Shown piece by piece: positions 12,301 to 20,154 of a DNA stretch of 64,000 bases (its first letter is position 1; every line of letters starts with the position of its first letter). The stretch spans positions 93,191,558 through 93,255,557 of the forward strand of contig CM060315.1 in the NCBI GenBank assembly GCA_030674185.1. The letters run 5' to 3'. The position numbers and the translations under genes were made by a program. Under the pieces are notes generated by a model, which saw only the letters and a program-made list of their open reading frames with translations, was not told the DNA's origin and did no database searches. The DNA comes from Monoplex corrugatus. Lineage: Eukaryota; Mollusca; Gastropoda; Littorinimorpha; Ranellidae.

Positions 12301-15102
12301 ACAGGCCAGTGGACCTATCAAACAGTAAGCTGACACCACCAGAATGATGGAAACATTAAGATGGGCAGCCAACAGGCCAGTGGACCTATCAAACACTAAG
12401 CTGACACCACAGAATGATGGAAACATTAAGATGGGCAGCCAACAGGCCAGTGGACCTATCAAACATAAGCTGACACCACCAGAATGATGGAAACATTAAG
12501 ATGGACAGCCAACAGGCCAGTGGACCTATCAAACACTAAGCTGACACCACAGAATGATGGAAACATTAAGATGGACAGCCAACAGGCCAGTGGACCTATC
12601 AAACACTAAGCTGACACCACAGAATGATGGAAACATTAAGATGGACAGCCAACAGGCCAGTGGACCTATCAAACAGTAAGCTGAAACCACAGAATGATGG
12701 AAACATTAAGATGGGCAGCCAACAGGCCAGTGGACCTATCAAACAGTAAGCTGACACCACAGAATGATGGAAACATTAAGATGGGCAGCCAACAGGCCAG
12801 TGGACCTATCAAACAGTAAGCTGACACCACAGAATGATGGAAACATTAAGATGGGCAGCCAACAGGCCAGTGGGCCTATCAAACAGTAAGCTGACACCAC
12901 AGAATGATGGAAACATTAAGATGGGCAGCCAACAGGCCAGTGGACCTATCAAACACTAAGCTGACACCACAGAATGATGGAAACATTAAGATGGGCAGCC
13001 AACAGGCCAGTGGACCTATCAAACAGTAAGCTGACACCACAGAATGATGGAAACATTAAGATGGGCAGCCAACAGGCCAGTGGACCTATCAAACAGTAAG
13101 CTGACACCACAGAATGATGGAAACATTAAGATGGGCAGCCAACAGGCCAGTGGATCTATCAAACAGTAAGCTGACACCACCAAAATGATGGAAACATTAA
13201 GACGGGCAGCCAACAGGCCAGTGGACCTATCAAACAGTAAGCTGACACCACCAGAATAATGGAAACATTAAGACGGGCAGCCAACAGGCCAGTGGACCTA
13301 TCATATAGTATCAAACACTAAGCTGACACCAGCAGAATGATGGAAACATTAAGATGGGCAGCCAACAGGCCAGTGGACCTATCAAACACTAAGCTGACAC
13401 CAGCAGAATGATGGAAACATTAAGAAGGACAGCCAACAGGCCAGTGGACCTATCAAACACAAAAGCTGACACCAGCAGAATGATGGAAACATTAAGAAGG
13501 ACAGCCAACAGGCCAGTGGACCTATCAAACAGTAAGCTGACACCACCAAAATGATGGAACCATGAAGATGGACAGCCAACAGGCCAGTGGACCTATCAAA
13601 CAGTAAGCTGACACCAGCAGAATGATGGAAACATTAAGAAGGACAGCCAACAGGCCAGTGGACCTATCAAACAGTAAGCTGACACCAGCAGAATGATGGA
13701 AACATTAAGAAGGACAGCCAACAGGCCAGTGGACCTATCAAACAGTAAGCTGACACCAGCAGAATGATGGAAACATTAAGATGGACAGCCAACAGGCCAG
13801 TGGACCTATCAAACAGTAAGCTGACACCAGCAGAATGATGGAAACATTAAGGACAGCCAACAGGCCAGTGGACCTATCAAACACTAAGCTGACACCAGCA
13901 GAATGATGGAAACATTAAGGACAGCCCACAGACCAGTGTTTTAATGTTGTGGGCTGGATTGAACTCAAGATATCAGATCTTGAGTCCATAGCTCTACCAA
14001 CCAGCCCGCTGGAGGGAAAAAGAGCACCAGGTAGACCCAGGGAGAAAATACTGGACAGTTTTGCAGAGAGGATGAGGACAGCTCTAAATGGTGGGAGACA
14101 TATTTGCAGTGACAAAAGATAAGATTCGTATTGAGGGCCATGATCATTAATGCCATGTGGCATGGCAGATACAAGGGTGACACTTTGAAAATCTGAAAAA
14201 ACGGAAAATCAGGCTAACTGGAAAACTTTTTCACTTGAAGGCACTAGCAGCACAATGGCGCGAAGTAAGTGATGTGTGTAGCCAAACAAAGATCGCTGGA
14301 CCTAAGTTGTCTTCAACGATAGAGAGCGCTTCCTCATTTCCGGTCGTCTGCTACAGTGCTGCTCCGGTCATAATACCGCCGATTCAACTGGTTTCTTCCC
14401 CCAAACATTTTTTTGTTGGAATAACGAAAATGAAAAAAAGGAATTTCCGTCTGGGGCCTTGCCGAGAAAACAGATTTCCGTCACCCAGCGGAAGAGTGGC
14501 ACCCATGCACATATGATGATGATGAAGACAATGACACACCCAACACCCAACACCAACACCCAACAGAGTTGTCTGCAGAACTGACCTTTCTTTGTGTGGA
14601 TAATCCAGGAAGAAAACAGGACGGTGTCTCCATACTCCAGATGGAATGCTGTCTGCAACATCATATCAACATCAACATAAAATACAGTTCATTCTATTTC
14701 TGCACCTGTCTTAACATAAAATACATTTCATTCTATTTCTGCACCTGTCTTAACATAAAATACAGTTCATTCTATTTCTGCACCTGTCTTAACATAAAAT
14801 ACAGTCAATTCTATTTCTGCACCTGTCTTAACATAAAATACAGTCAATTCTATTTTTGCACCTGTCTTAACATAAAATACAGTTCATTCTATTTCTGCAC
14901 CTGTCTTAACATAAAATACAGTTCATTCTATTTCTGCACCTGTCTTAACATAAAATACAGTCAATTCTATTTCTGCACCTGTCTTAACATAAAATACAGT
15001 CAATTCTATTTCTGCACCTGTCTTCTTTTTTCTTTTTTTCCCTTTCTTTTTTGTCTGTTGCATATTCAGAGGCGTTTCAGTGGTGACAGCCTCTGAGACT
15101 AC

Positions 15103-15160
<58 letters not shown>

Positions 15161-15297
15161 GGGACAATGATCATGATGCTGTGGATTTCCTTCCTGACTG
15201 AGATACTGTATGGGCTGTACCCTACCCATCATCAGTCTGTGTTACTAGAGAAAAAGTTGACATAAAAGAAATTGTCACACACACACACACACACACA

Positions 15298-15349
<52 letters not shown>

Positions 15350-15386
15350 GCAGAAGAGAGAGCGAGAGAGAGAGAGAGAGAGAGGC

Positions 15387-15424
<38 letters not shown>

Positions 15425-16749
15425 AACACACATGCTCCTTTCACTCTTTTGAGAATCAAATCCAAAAATTAATTGCACTGGACAATTCCATATACATGCT
15501 TCCACCCCCAACTAAAATATGTCAGCCATTATCTGACAGACTCCCTGAGCCTGCACAAAACTTTATGCAATGGCAAGGTTTTGAAATGGGGTAATGGGTG
15601 GGGGGTGGGGGGTTGGAGGGAGGGACCTTAGAAATACAAAGCTGACACATCACAATAACATAACATTATGATTACGACAGACAGCCAACAGGCCAGTTTT
15701 GACTGTTCCTGGGATCGAACTTGAGACATGAAATCATGAGTTCACATTTCTATCAACACAACCAACCAGGCTGCAATTAAAAAAAAAATTTAAAAAGCCG
15801 GCCCAAAAACAACAATAAAGAAAAACTATGGCCCACGCAAGGATCAAACCCATCACTGCATCATCATCATAGCACTTCAATCAACCGAGATAAATACAAA
15901 GCAGAAAAACATAAGAATAGAATCAGAACGCGTATTTAATATAACGAAACAAGACAGGAGCACATTTTCAGCCAACTGGCCTTTGTCAAGACTACACAAA
16001 AGACAACAAAGACTACATGCACAATATCCAAAACAAGTGATCACTGCCCACTTCACGCAAACAGGAAAAAGAAAAAACACGAAAAAAAGAACCAGAACGC
16101 ATATTTAATACAACCAGACAAGATAGGTACAAATTTTCGTCCAATGACCTTTTTAATGCCTTTCTCCAACTGGACCAAGCAACAGGGGAGATTCAATCTT
16201 TTTCACATAATTTTTGTATCTGGTGTTTGTTTGTAATCTTACGCTTGACAAAGGCCAGTTGGCGAAAAATTTGCGCCTGTCTTGTCTTGTCTTGTATTAA
16301 ATACGCGTTCTGATTCTATTTTTCTGTTTTTCTGGTTACTGTTTGCTTGAACGCGGGCAGTCACACTTGTTTTGGATCAACTGACCTTTGTCAAGTATAA
16401 GATCACAATTGAACAAACACACAAATACAATCACAAATGAACAAACACCAAATACAAAAATTAGGAGAAGAAGCAGCAGGGAAATTTCAGTCTTTTTCTC
16501 CTAACTTTTGTATATATGGTGTTTGTTTGTTTGTGATCTTACGCTTGACAAAGGCCAGCCGGCCGGATATTTGCGTCTGTCTTGTCTGGTTGTATTAAAT
16601 AAGTGTCCTGATTCTTTTTTCTCATGTTTTTTTTTGGTTCCTACATGCACAATACTTAGCACACACACAAAAAAATGATGAGATAAATTAGTTAAAATGT
16701 AAAAACTCACTCTGTGCACTTCATTGCGGCTTCCGTCAATATGAGACAT
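3026..16749 (-). CDS. SLC31: CTR-type copper transporter (SLC31 family), gene span with four proposed coding exons
   Basis: Proposed coding exons on the minus strand: 16711-16749, 14586-14652, 6305-6410 and 3026-3368. They sum to 555 bases, or 184 residues plus stop, close to the usual 140-190 residues of metazoan CTR proteins. All splice phases agree (0, 1, 2). The family forms a trimeric membrane pore that imports Cu(I). TM1 is about residues 36-56, TM2 about 80-103 and TM3 about 105-124. The two hallmark motifs are present: MxxxM in TM2 (M97 and M101) and GxxxG in TM3 (G114 and G118). Around TM2 the residues [14 protein letters not shown] look closer to CTR2 (SLC31A2) than to CTR1, as recalled from memory. 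Oddities: no Met/His-rich N-terminus, and a polar tail of about 60 residues with a CRC motif near the end. The last two exons are firm, the pre-TM1 exon is good, and the start exon is tentative. Confidence 0.88.
3459..3525. repeat. GATGAT/GGTGAT simple repeat in copper-transporter intron
   Basis: Irregular trinucleotide-type ATGATGGTG repeat about 90 bp upstream (minus strand) of the terminal exon. The poly-Met and poly-His frames are artefacts of the trinucleotide period. Confidence 0.9.
3809..4052. repeat. CA, CG and ACAG microsatellites
   Basis: (CA)n at 3809-3829 and 3893-3955, including an alternating purine-pyrimidine CGCGCG run (about 3923-3940). An (ACAG)n tract lies at about 4008-4045 and ends in GAGAGAG. 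From here to 4690 no other feature is recognised. Confidence 0.92.
4696..5273. repeat. degenerate ATG/GGTGAT trinucleotide satellite, about 580 bp
   Basis: Uninterrupted ATGATGGTGATGATA-type sequence with scattered substitutions. Reverse frames give poly-His, poly-Ile or poly-Ser; none is a gene. Two RTE copies in this window end in (TGATGA)n tails, so this block may have grown from such a tail, but no RTE coding sequence is seen next to it. Confidence 0.93.
5320..5600 (-). mobile_element. SINE family S3, near full length
   Basis: On the minus strand it begins with a tRNA-like head (GTTGTGTAGTGGTTAGTGCC as A-box region, GTTTGAACCCC as B box), then TTGTGGGATTTTTCAGCCCC. The body continues through GCACAGCAGGTGTGTGTATC to CACATTATGAAACTGAG. 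Related copies lie at 8187-8425, 17185-17345 and 56978-58055. The tRNA-like head with internal Pol III promoter boxes is the hallmark of tRNA-derived SINEs. Confidence 0.8.
5820..6015. repeat. GA-rich then (GT)n microsatellite
   Basis: GAGAGA-type purine tract (5822-5938) runs directly into about 37 GT dinucleotides (5939-6013). No coding potential. Confidence 0.95.
6133..6299. repeat. (CA)n microsatellite touching an exon donor
   Basis: CA/CG mixture from 6133, then an almost pure CA tract at 6245-6298. It stops 5 bases from the 5' splice site of the copper-transporter exon at 6305-6410. In the pre-mRNA (minus strand) this is a UG repeat starting at about intron position +7. Confidence 0.95.
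6305..6410 (-). CDS. SLC31: copper transporter, internal coding exon (TM1)
   Basis: Acceptor CTGTGTGCAG followed by AAGCGTTCC, donor GAGTGCAG followed by gtgacc. It is 106 bp, entering in phase 1 and leaving in phase 2. It encodes the first membrane span and the start of the cytosolic loop: [20 protein letters not shown], then [14 protein letters not shown]. The YQGLK stretch at the end of TM1 matches the Y-E-G-L/I-K signature that follows TM1 in CTR proteins. The phases join both neighbouring exons without a gap. Confidence 0.9.
6460..6800 (+). mobile_element. SINE family S1, with tRNA-like head
   Basis: A tRNA-like stretch (GGTTCAGATGTTCGCCTG, then AAGGTTCCAGGGTTCATTT at about 6480-6535) precedes the S1 body. 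The body has CACGGAAGTTTCAGTC, GCTTGACAAAGGCCAATCGG and TTGTCTTGTTGTATTAAATA, and ends near CACACTTGTTTTGATT. This is the best evidence that S1 is a SINE. It lies in the copper-transporter intron. Confidence 0.7.
6801..7215. other. no gene; short ATGAATATGAA repeat
   Basis: Intronic sequence without recognised elements, apart from a small AATATGAAT-type repeat at about 7100-7165. Confidence 0.5.
7216..8192. repeat. 27-bp minisatellite with a 52-bp composite variant
   Basis: The basic 27-bp unit is CACTCCTGTGTCACTACCCC plus CACGCCA. A longer unit adds TACATCAGTATCACTATCAC plus TGAAG and becomes dominant from about 7590. The array directly abuts an S3 SINE. Open frames through it are repeat artefacts. 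Confidence 0.95.
8187..8425 (-). mobile_element. SINE family S3, diverged copy
   Basis: Minus-strand tRNA-like head (GGCCACGTGGTAAGGGCAA; B box TGTGTTCAAACCCC), followed by GCTTGTGGGATTTTCCAGC as in the copy at 5320-5600. The 27-bp array has replaced its 3' end. Confidence 0.7.
8485..8570 (+). pseudogene. RTE-type LINE fragment, piece 1 of 3
   Basis: Sequence matching the RTE RT C-terminal segment (AACAAGACTGAGGCTGCTGA, then GAAGAATG) seen intact at 18900-18975. It is cut at a TTAA site by the element at 8571-9583 and resumes at 9584. The reading frame is degraded. Confidence 0.75.
8571..9583. mobile_element. piggyBac-type (TTAA) DNA transposon, internally deleted
   Basis: The element is flanked by TTAA on both sides (8571-8574 and 9580-9583). 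It has 14-bp terminal inverted repeats CCCTTTCAGTACTG, and subterminal inverted GCCGG...CCGGC motifs near both ends (about 8655-8675 and 9548-9563). TTAA target duplication with CCC-starting ends is diagnostic of the piggyBac superfamily. It interrupts an RTE LINE whose halves line up on either side. At about 1 kb it is too short for a complete transposase. Confidence 0.85.
8903..9079 (+). pseudogene. acidic N-terminal remnant, possibly of the TTAA-element transposase
   Basis: A 58-codon frame starting [20 protein letters not shown], very acidic and then stopped after a poly-T run. Acidic N-termini are common in piggyBac-type transposases and the frame lies inside a TTAA element. No catalytic DDE region follows in the remaining 500 bp, so at most this is a leftover 5' end. 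The assignment is by position and composition only. Confidence 0.4.
9584..9752 (+). pseudogene. RTE-type LINE fragment, piece 2 of 3
   Basis: Continues the RTE copy: AGAGTTCCATGGACAGCAAA, then AGGAAAAGACAAGCAACACG and CACAACAGGAAAGCTGGAGG. It matches 18980-19140 of the longer RTE copy. It is interrupted again after GCTGGAGGAA by the S2 SINE; the same GCTGGAGG motif restarts the RTE at 14011, which looks like a target-site duplication. Confidence 0.78.
9753..14010 (-). mobile_element. SINE family S2, swollen from about 0.3 kb to 4.25 kb by an internal array
   Basis: Minus orientation. The tRNA-like head is at about 13945-14008 (GGCTGGTTGGTAGAGC as A-box region, GAGTTCAATCC as B box). The tail is at about 9790-9880 (GGATGGAGCACATATGGAG in minus sense). 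A non-expanded relative lies at 15470-15775, with head, one 71-bp segment and tail in the same order. Flanking GCTGGAGG motifs mark insertion into an RTE LINE. Confidence 0.82.
9905..13925. repeat. 71-bp minisatellite, about 57 copies
   Basis: The unit runs GACCTATCAAACAGTAAGCT, then GACACCAGCAGAATGATGGA, AACATTAAGATGGGCAGCCA and ACAGGCCAGTG. Lengths vary from 69 to 72, mainly at ACCAC/ACCACC/ACCAGC. Blocks of neighbouring variants recur (for example 11640-12090 and 13140-13590), so segments of several units have been duplicated together. The Leu/Ser/Ile-rich minus-strand frames are repeat artefacts. Confidence 0.97.
14011..14180 (+). pseudogene. RTE-type LINE fragment, piece 3 of 3 (3' end)
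   Basis: Resumes the RTE at GCTGGAGGGAAAAAGAGCAC, then CAGGTAGACCCAGGGAGAAA, and runs to the end region AATGCCATGTGGCATGGCAG. It corresponds to 19132-19285 of the longer copy. With pieces 1 and 2 it shows an RTE copy hit independently by a TTAA element and a SINE. Confidence 0.78.
14181..14585. other. no gene recognised (copper-transporter intron)
   Basis: Single-copy-looking intronic sequence between the RTE end and the coding exon at 14586. A frame at 14235-14516 has no recognised domain. Confidence 0.5.
14586..14652 (-). CDS. SLC31: copper transporter, coding exon before TM1
   Basis: Encodes [16 protein letters not shown], then IIHTKK, followed by donor AAAGAAAG/gtcagt in phase 1, exactly as the TM1 exon needs (G plus AA makes Glu). 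The F-H-x(5-7)-LF-x2-W pattern matches the segment just before TM1 of CTR proteins. The acceptor is probably TGATGTTGCAG before ACAGCATTCC. Alternatively translation starts at ATGATG (14664-14659), giving an N-terminus MMLQTAFH as in short CTR2-like proteins. Confidence 0.75.
14664..15020. repeat. 39-bp minisatellite, about 9 copies
   Basis: The unit is TTAACATAAAATACAGTTCA plus TTCTATTTCTGCACCTGTC. Because 39 is a multiple of 3 the plus frame stays open, giving a 13-residue repeat; this is not taken as a gene. The array ends only about 20 bases upstream (minus strand) of the proposed acceptor at 14652. Confidence 0.95.
15104..15425. repeat. (ATG)n, (CA)n and (GA)n microsatellites
   Basis: About 20 ATG repeats at 15103-15160, (CA)n at 15276-15349 and a GA-rich tract at 15355-15424. 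Non-coding. Confidence 0.95.
15470..15775 (-). mobile_element. SINE family S2, unexpanded copy
   Basis: In minus sense the tRNA-like head is at 15765-15705 (TGGTTGGTTGTGTTGATAG; B box CAAGTTCGATCCC). Next comes a single CTGGCCTGTTGGCTGTC...GTCAGCTTTGT segment equal to one 71-bp unit, then CATTTCAAAACCTTGCCATT, a TGCAGGCTCAGGGAGTCTG block and a tail ending ATGGAATTGTCCAGTGC. It shows the ancestral order from which the 9753-14010 copy expanded. Confidence 0.8.
15815..16150 (-). mobile_element. SINE family S1, one copy plus a partial second copy
   Basis: First copy (about 15815-16065): GCGTATTTAATATAACGAAA, then CAGCCAACTGGCCTTTGTCA and CAAGTGATCACTGCCCACTT, with a tRNA-like stretch (B box GGGTTTGATCC in minus sense) at about 15830-15895. 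A partial copy follows at 16085-16150 (CGCATATTTAATACAACCAG). These start a cluster of S1 copies immediately downstream (gene sense) of the proposed first copper-transporter exon. Confidence 0.7.
16150..16375 (+). mobile_element. SINE family S1, plus orientation
   Basis: Head ACTGGACCAAGCAACAGGGG, core CGCTTGACAAAGGCCAGTTG, then TTGTATTAAATACGCGTTCT, ending ACGCGGGCAGTCACACTTGT. Joined head-on to the minus partial copy before it. Confidence 0.75.
16376..16650. mobile_element. head-to-head pair of truncated S1 SINEs
   Basis: Left arm (about 16380-16466): antisense GACCTTTGTCAAGTATAAGA with CCAAATACAAAAATTAGGAG. Right arm (about 16480-16640): sense CAGCAGGGAAATTTCAGTC, TTGTGATCTTACGCTTGACA, GTTGTATTAAATAAGTG. 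The pair can fold on itself like the one at 2105-2450. The Pol III-type head sequences meet in the middle. Confidence 0.65.
16711..16749 (-). CDS. SLC31: copper transporter, proposed first coding exon
   Basis: ATG at 16749-16747 followed by 12 codons ([13 protein letters not shown]) and a strong donor GTGAGT in phase 0. This fits the phase-0 acceptor of the exon at 14652. It lacks the Met/His-rich repeats typical of CTR1 N-termini. The support is strand, order, phase and donor quality only; if translation starts at 14664 this exon would be 5' UTR or unrelated. Confidence 0.4.
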
Positions 16750-17047
16750 GGCTCCAGTGCAGTGACTTCAGGTTGTCTATGTAACGTATGTTCTCACCAA
16801 AGTGGCCAACACAACAAGTAGCGTAGGCTTCAGCCTGTCCTTACACTAGTCTGTGGTCTGTAGGTAGTGGTAGCTTTTGGTGTCAGTTGTACTCTACTAA
16901 CATCACTGTGTACTGGTGATGGCAGAACGTTTCTTCCTCTATTTCTCAATCACAGCGATGCAGGTCATCTCTGCAAAATAAACATGACCAATTTCAACAA
17001 CTGGTTAGTTGTTTTTGTTTGTATGTTTGTTCGGATGATAGTGACCA
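16750..17047. other. possible 5' region of the copper-transporter gene; no other gene seen
   Basis: Sequence upstream (minus sense) of the proposed start exon. No TATA box or clear promoter motif was identified and no repeat recognised. Confidence 0.3.
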
Positions 17048-17178
17048 TGCTCGGACTTGCAGAGAGGCCGAGGACAGAGAGGGTGGGAGATATACTTGCA
17101 GCAACATGGGATAGACTGGTATGGAGGCCTGTGATCGCCAATGCCATGCGACAGGGCAAATGATGATGAGTGATGATG
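17048..17178 (+). pseudogene. RTE-type LINE 3' end
   Basis: CGGACTTGCAGAGAGGCCGA, then GACAGAGAGGGTGGGAGATA and ATCGCCAATGCCATGCGACA, ending in a GATGATGAGTGATGATG tail. It matches the last 130 bp of the RTE copies at 19287 and 35390. Confidence 0.75.
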
Positions 17179-17184
17179 CTATGG

Positions 17185-17345
17185 AGTTCCATTTCGGTAT
17201 GTGACTATGAAAGCTGTGTTCTTCTGGTGTCTGCCACTGTGTACCAGGCCTGAGAGATACAGACAGTTGTGGTGCTAGCCAGGAAATTTGATTAACACTC
17301 TCAATGATGCATAGACTGTGAAATGGATGATGCTCAACTGTTATA
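17185..17345 (-). mobile_element. SINE family S3, headless copy
   Basis: In minus sense ...GTATCTCTCAGGCCTGGTAC...ATAGTCACATACCGAAATGG, matching the 3' half of S3 at 5320-5500. It begins inside a palindrome and so has no tRNA head. Confidence 0.6.
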
Positions 17346-17455
17346 ATATAACAGTTGAGCATCATCCACTTCACAGTCAAAGGGTTAAGCAAAGTAGGAC
17401 GGCATATAATAAAGTAGGACGGCATATATTATATGCCGTCCTACTTTGCTTAACC
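17305..17455. repeat. two adjacent near-perfect palindromes
   Basis: Palindrome 1: GACTGTGAAATGGATGATGC with CAACTGTTA is mirrored directly by TAACAGTTGAGCATCATCCA with CTTCACAGTC (centre near 17343). Palindrome 2: AAAGGGTTAAGCAAAGTAGG is mirrored by CCTACTTTGCTTAACCCTTT, with the centre in an AT-rich stretch near 17420 and a partly repeated AAAGTAGGACGGCATATA arm. The spacers are only a few to about 20 bases. Confidence 0.88.
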
Positions 17456-17893
17456 CTTTGATTATATGCCATCCTACTTTGCTTAACCCTTTGATTCCCT
17501 TACCCTGTCGCCAGCATCCCACATTGTCAGTCATGACAACAAAGTAAAGACTTAACCCTTTCACTCCTAAAGCTGGTGGATAGGGTGAGGAATGAGAGGG
17601 TTAATTTTTTGCAGCTGGCAGATAGGGTGCTGGAGTGAAAGGATTAATGAATCCATAACACGCTCAACTGTGGATAGGAGCAGAAAGGATCACACACTAA
17701 CCCCTCTGACCCCCGTACCCTATCCACCAATTGCAAAAACTTAACCCTTTGATTTCCTTACCCTATCCATCAGCTTCTTGTGCAGGAAGCTATTGGATAA
17801 GATGAGGAAATCAAAGGGTTAAGTTTTTGCTTTGCTAGCATGGTTGGCAATGCAGGATGCTGGTGGACAGGCTGCAGGAGTCAAAGGGTTATT
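17440..17893. mobile_element. cluster of TTAA-flanked palindromic MITEs (piggyBac-type ends)
   Basis: Units begin TTAACCCTTTGA and end TCAAAGGGTTAA. The clearest is 17741-17822, an 82-bp palindrome built of CTATCCATCAGCTTC and its complement. Another is 17552-17604, and partial ends lie at 17481 and 17890. The same family occurs at 31170, 33829, 41560, 47888 and 53712. TTAA with CCCTTT ends matches the 8571-9583 element, so piggyBac-type mobilisation is inferred. Confidence 0.75.
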
Positions 17894-18464
17894 TTATCAT
17901 AAACATTTGTTTTATTAATTTTTTATATGAAAATACACAGGCATAAACAAATAATGTGGTAACAAAAATGATATCAAATCATAATTCATATACATAAGAA
18001 AAAGTACTGTTAACATATGGACAAAACATAACATACACAATGTACATAATGATATTTAATATATTGGAGGAATAAAAGTGAACATTGAGATCCAAGCACA
18101 TGCCAACATTTTTTTTTAACAATTCTTTTTTCAAATTATATATTTTTGCTGTATGGTATAATAATACAATATTATGGTAAGCAAACAACAAACAATGTGG
18201 TAAAAGAAAGGATATCGCTTTATATAAGACAAATATTGTTCATATACAACCAACCTGAAACATACAAAACATGTATATGACAATATTCTCAACAATGAAG
18301 GTTTCATCGTGTACATTAACATTTAAGAACTTGTCATGAAAAAAAATCCATTTTCTGAAGGAAGAATACTGCCATATACTTGTTCCACTGAGCATAAAAA
18401 ATGGACAAGTGAAAGTTTAATCTGACATTATACTGTCCAATTTTGAATTTTCGTTAAGCATTCT
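17894..18464. other. AT-rich sequence, no gene recognised
   Basis: Strongly AT-rich, with short minus-strand frames (17979-18322) lacking any recognised domain. It ends where the RTE copy begins. Confidence 0.5.
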
Positions 18465-19301
18465 TTGGAATTTAAAATGAAATTAAAGATTGGAGGGAAA
18501 ATGATAAACATTCGATACGCAGATGACACCGTGCTAATTGCAGAAAGTGAAAGAGACCTACAAAACCTTGTGAATATACTAGAAATAGTAAGCAAAGGTA
18601 AGGGGTTGGAACTAAACAGCAGGAAGACTGAAGTCATGGTGATCAGTAAAAAACATGAAATCCCCTCATGCAAAATAACAGCAAATGGCACAACCTTGAC
18701 ACAGGTTGATAAATTCAAATACATGGGAACGATCATTTCATCAGACAGCAGATGCACATCAGAAATAGCTGGAAGAATTGGCCAAGCCAAAACAGCATTC
18801 AAGAAGATGACAAGCATTCTTACCAACAAATGCCTGTCAATTAACATCAGGAAGAGAGTTCTTGAATGTTATATAGAACCAATACTGTTGTACGGATGCG
18901 AAGCGTGGACAGTCAACAAGCAAAGCCAGAACAAGATTGAGGCAGCCGAGATGTGGTTTCTAAGAAGAATGTTGAGAGTTCCATGGACAGCAAAGAAAAC
19001 AAACGAGACTGTCTTGATGGAGGCAGACACAAGTAGATCACTCATAAGGAAGATTAGGAAAAGACAGGCAACATTTATAGGCCATTTTATGAGGAAGGGG
19101 GATTTGGAGCACCTGGTCACAACAGGAAAGCTGGAGGGAAAGAGAGCACCAGGTAGACCCAGGGAGAAAATGCTGGACGGACTTGCAGAGTGGCTGGGGA
19201 TGAGGAGGTGGGGGAGATGCTAAGGGCAATGAGAGATAGAGACAGATGGAAGTCCATGATTGCCAACGCCATGCGGCAGGGCGCCTGATGATGATGATGA
19301 T
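18465..19301 (+). pseudogene. RTE-type LINE, 5'-truncated reverse transcriptase
   Basis: A 252-codon frame starts just before the RT catalytic motif YADDTVLIAESE and runs through the thumb and C-terminal region ([51 protein letters not shown]). A frameshift near 19200 displaces the last 28 codons, which continue as MRDRDRWKSMIANAMRQG in the next frame to a stop. The 3' tail is (TGATGA)n at 19286-19301, as in RTE-clade elements. Endonuclease and palm N-terminal parts are missing. Confidence 0.88.
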
Positions 19302-20154
19302 TCTTTGGAAAGTACGTACACTGGGAACACATTTTAAAGGGTAAGTTTACTCAAATACACAACTTCTCCATCCATCAACAGTCTATTGGGCCAAGCACTT
19401 TGTCACACTGATGGTGTCTGTCAACACATGAAGCTTTTAGTTCTGAGGATGGCCAAATCTGAAGCCTGGACGGACTGGGATTTTTCTCATTCCATCAACA
19501 AGACTGAGTAGTCTGAGTGGTCTGGGTGCTAGAAATGACAAGCTGCAGTCCTGTGTGCATCATGCATTAAGTGTACATAAGACAACATGCTTGGTGCAGA
19601 GGTACAGCACTCGCCTTCAAATCTGCCTGAATGAGTTTGCAAGGGTACATGGAACTTTATGCACTCATGCTTTCGGCCTCCAGTGTACTCACTTATCTAC
19701 AACGAAACAGAAATGTAAAGCAACAAACGAATGGAGGTGGGCTCTGCCCTTATCATGCTGACCCTAAGAAACTCTATGACCTCAGAGTTACAGGACAGCT
19801 TTTTTCTTTTTTCTTCATTTTACAAAAACATAGGAGTTATCTCTTGCAAAATAAAAAGAAGAAAAAACCCCAACATTTTCATAAAGAAATAACAAAAATC
19901 ACGAGGGGGAAAAAAGAAAAAACACTTCTCAGGGACAGCGACCCACATTTCGCATGGCAAACCTGCTGATACAAGAAAGACATTGTAATTCAAATAAACA
20001 TACAAACACAATTATCTATTTACAGACAACTAAAATGAATACACTAATGACTAAACATCATTAACTGATCAATTAAATAATCTCAATAACTGCTGATAGA
20101 CTCCCCTGTCAATCTGTAATGGACTATCCTGTTGATCTGATGAATGAGTGCATA
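19302..20154. other. no gene recognised
   Basis: Mixed sequence. A weak tRNA-like A-box stretch (GCTTGGTGCAGAGGTACAGC, about 19588) could be a SINE trace but has no clear B box. It is intergenic between the two divergent genes. Confidence 0.45.

Noticed and set aside
14569..15096. 175-codon plus-strand frame with a 13-residue repeat
   Set aside because: 39-bp minisatellite read in frame; the real exon here is on the minus strand.
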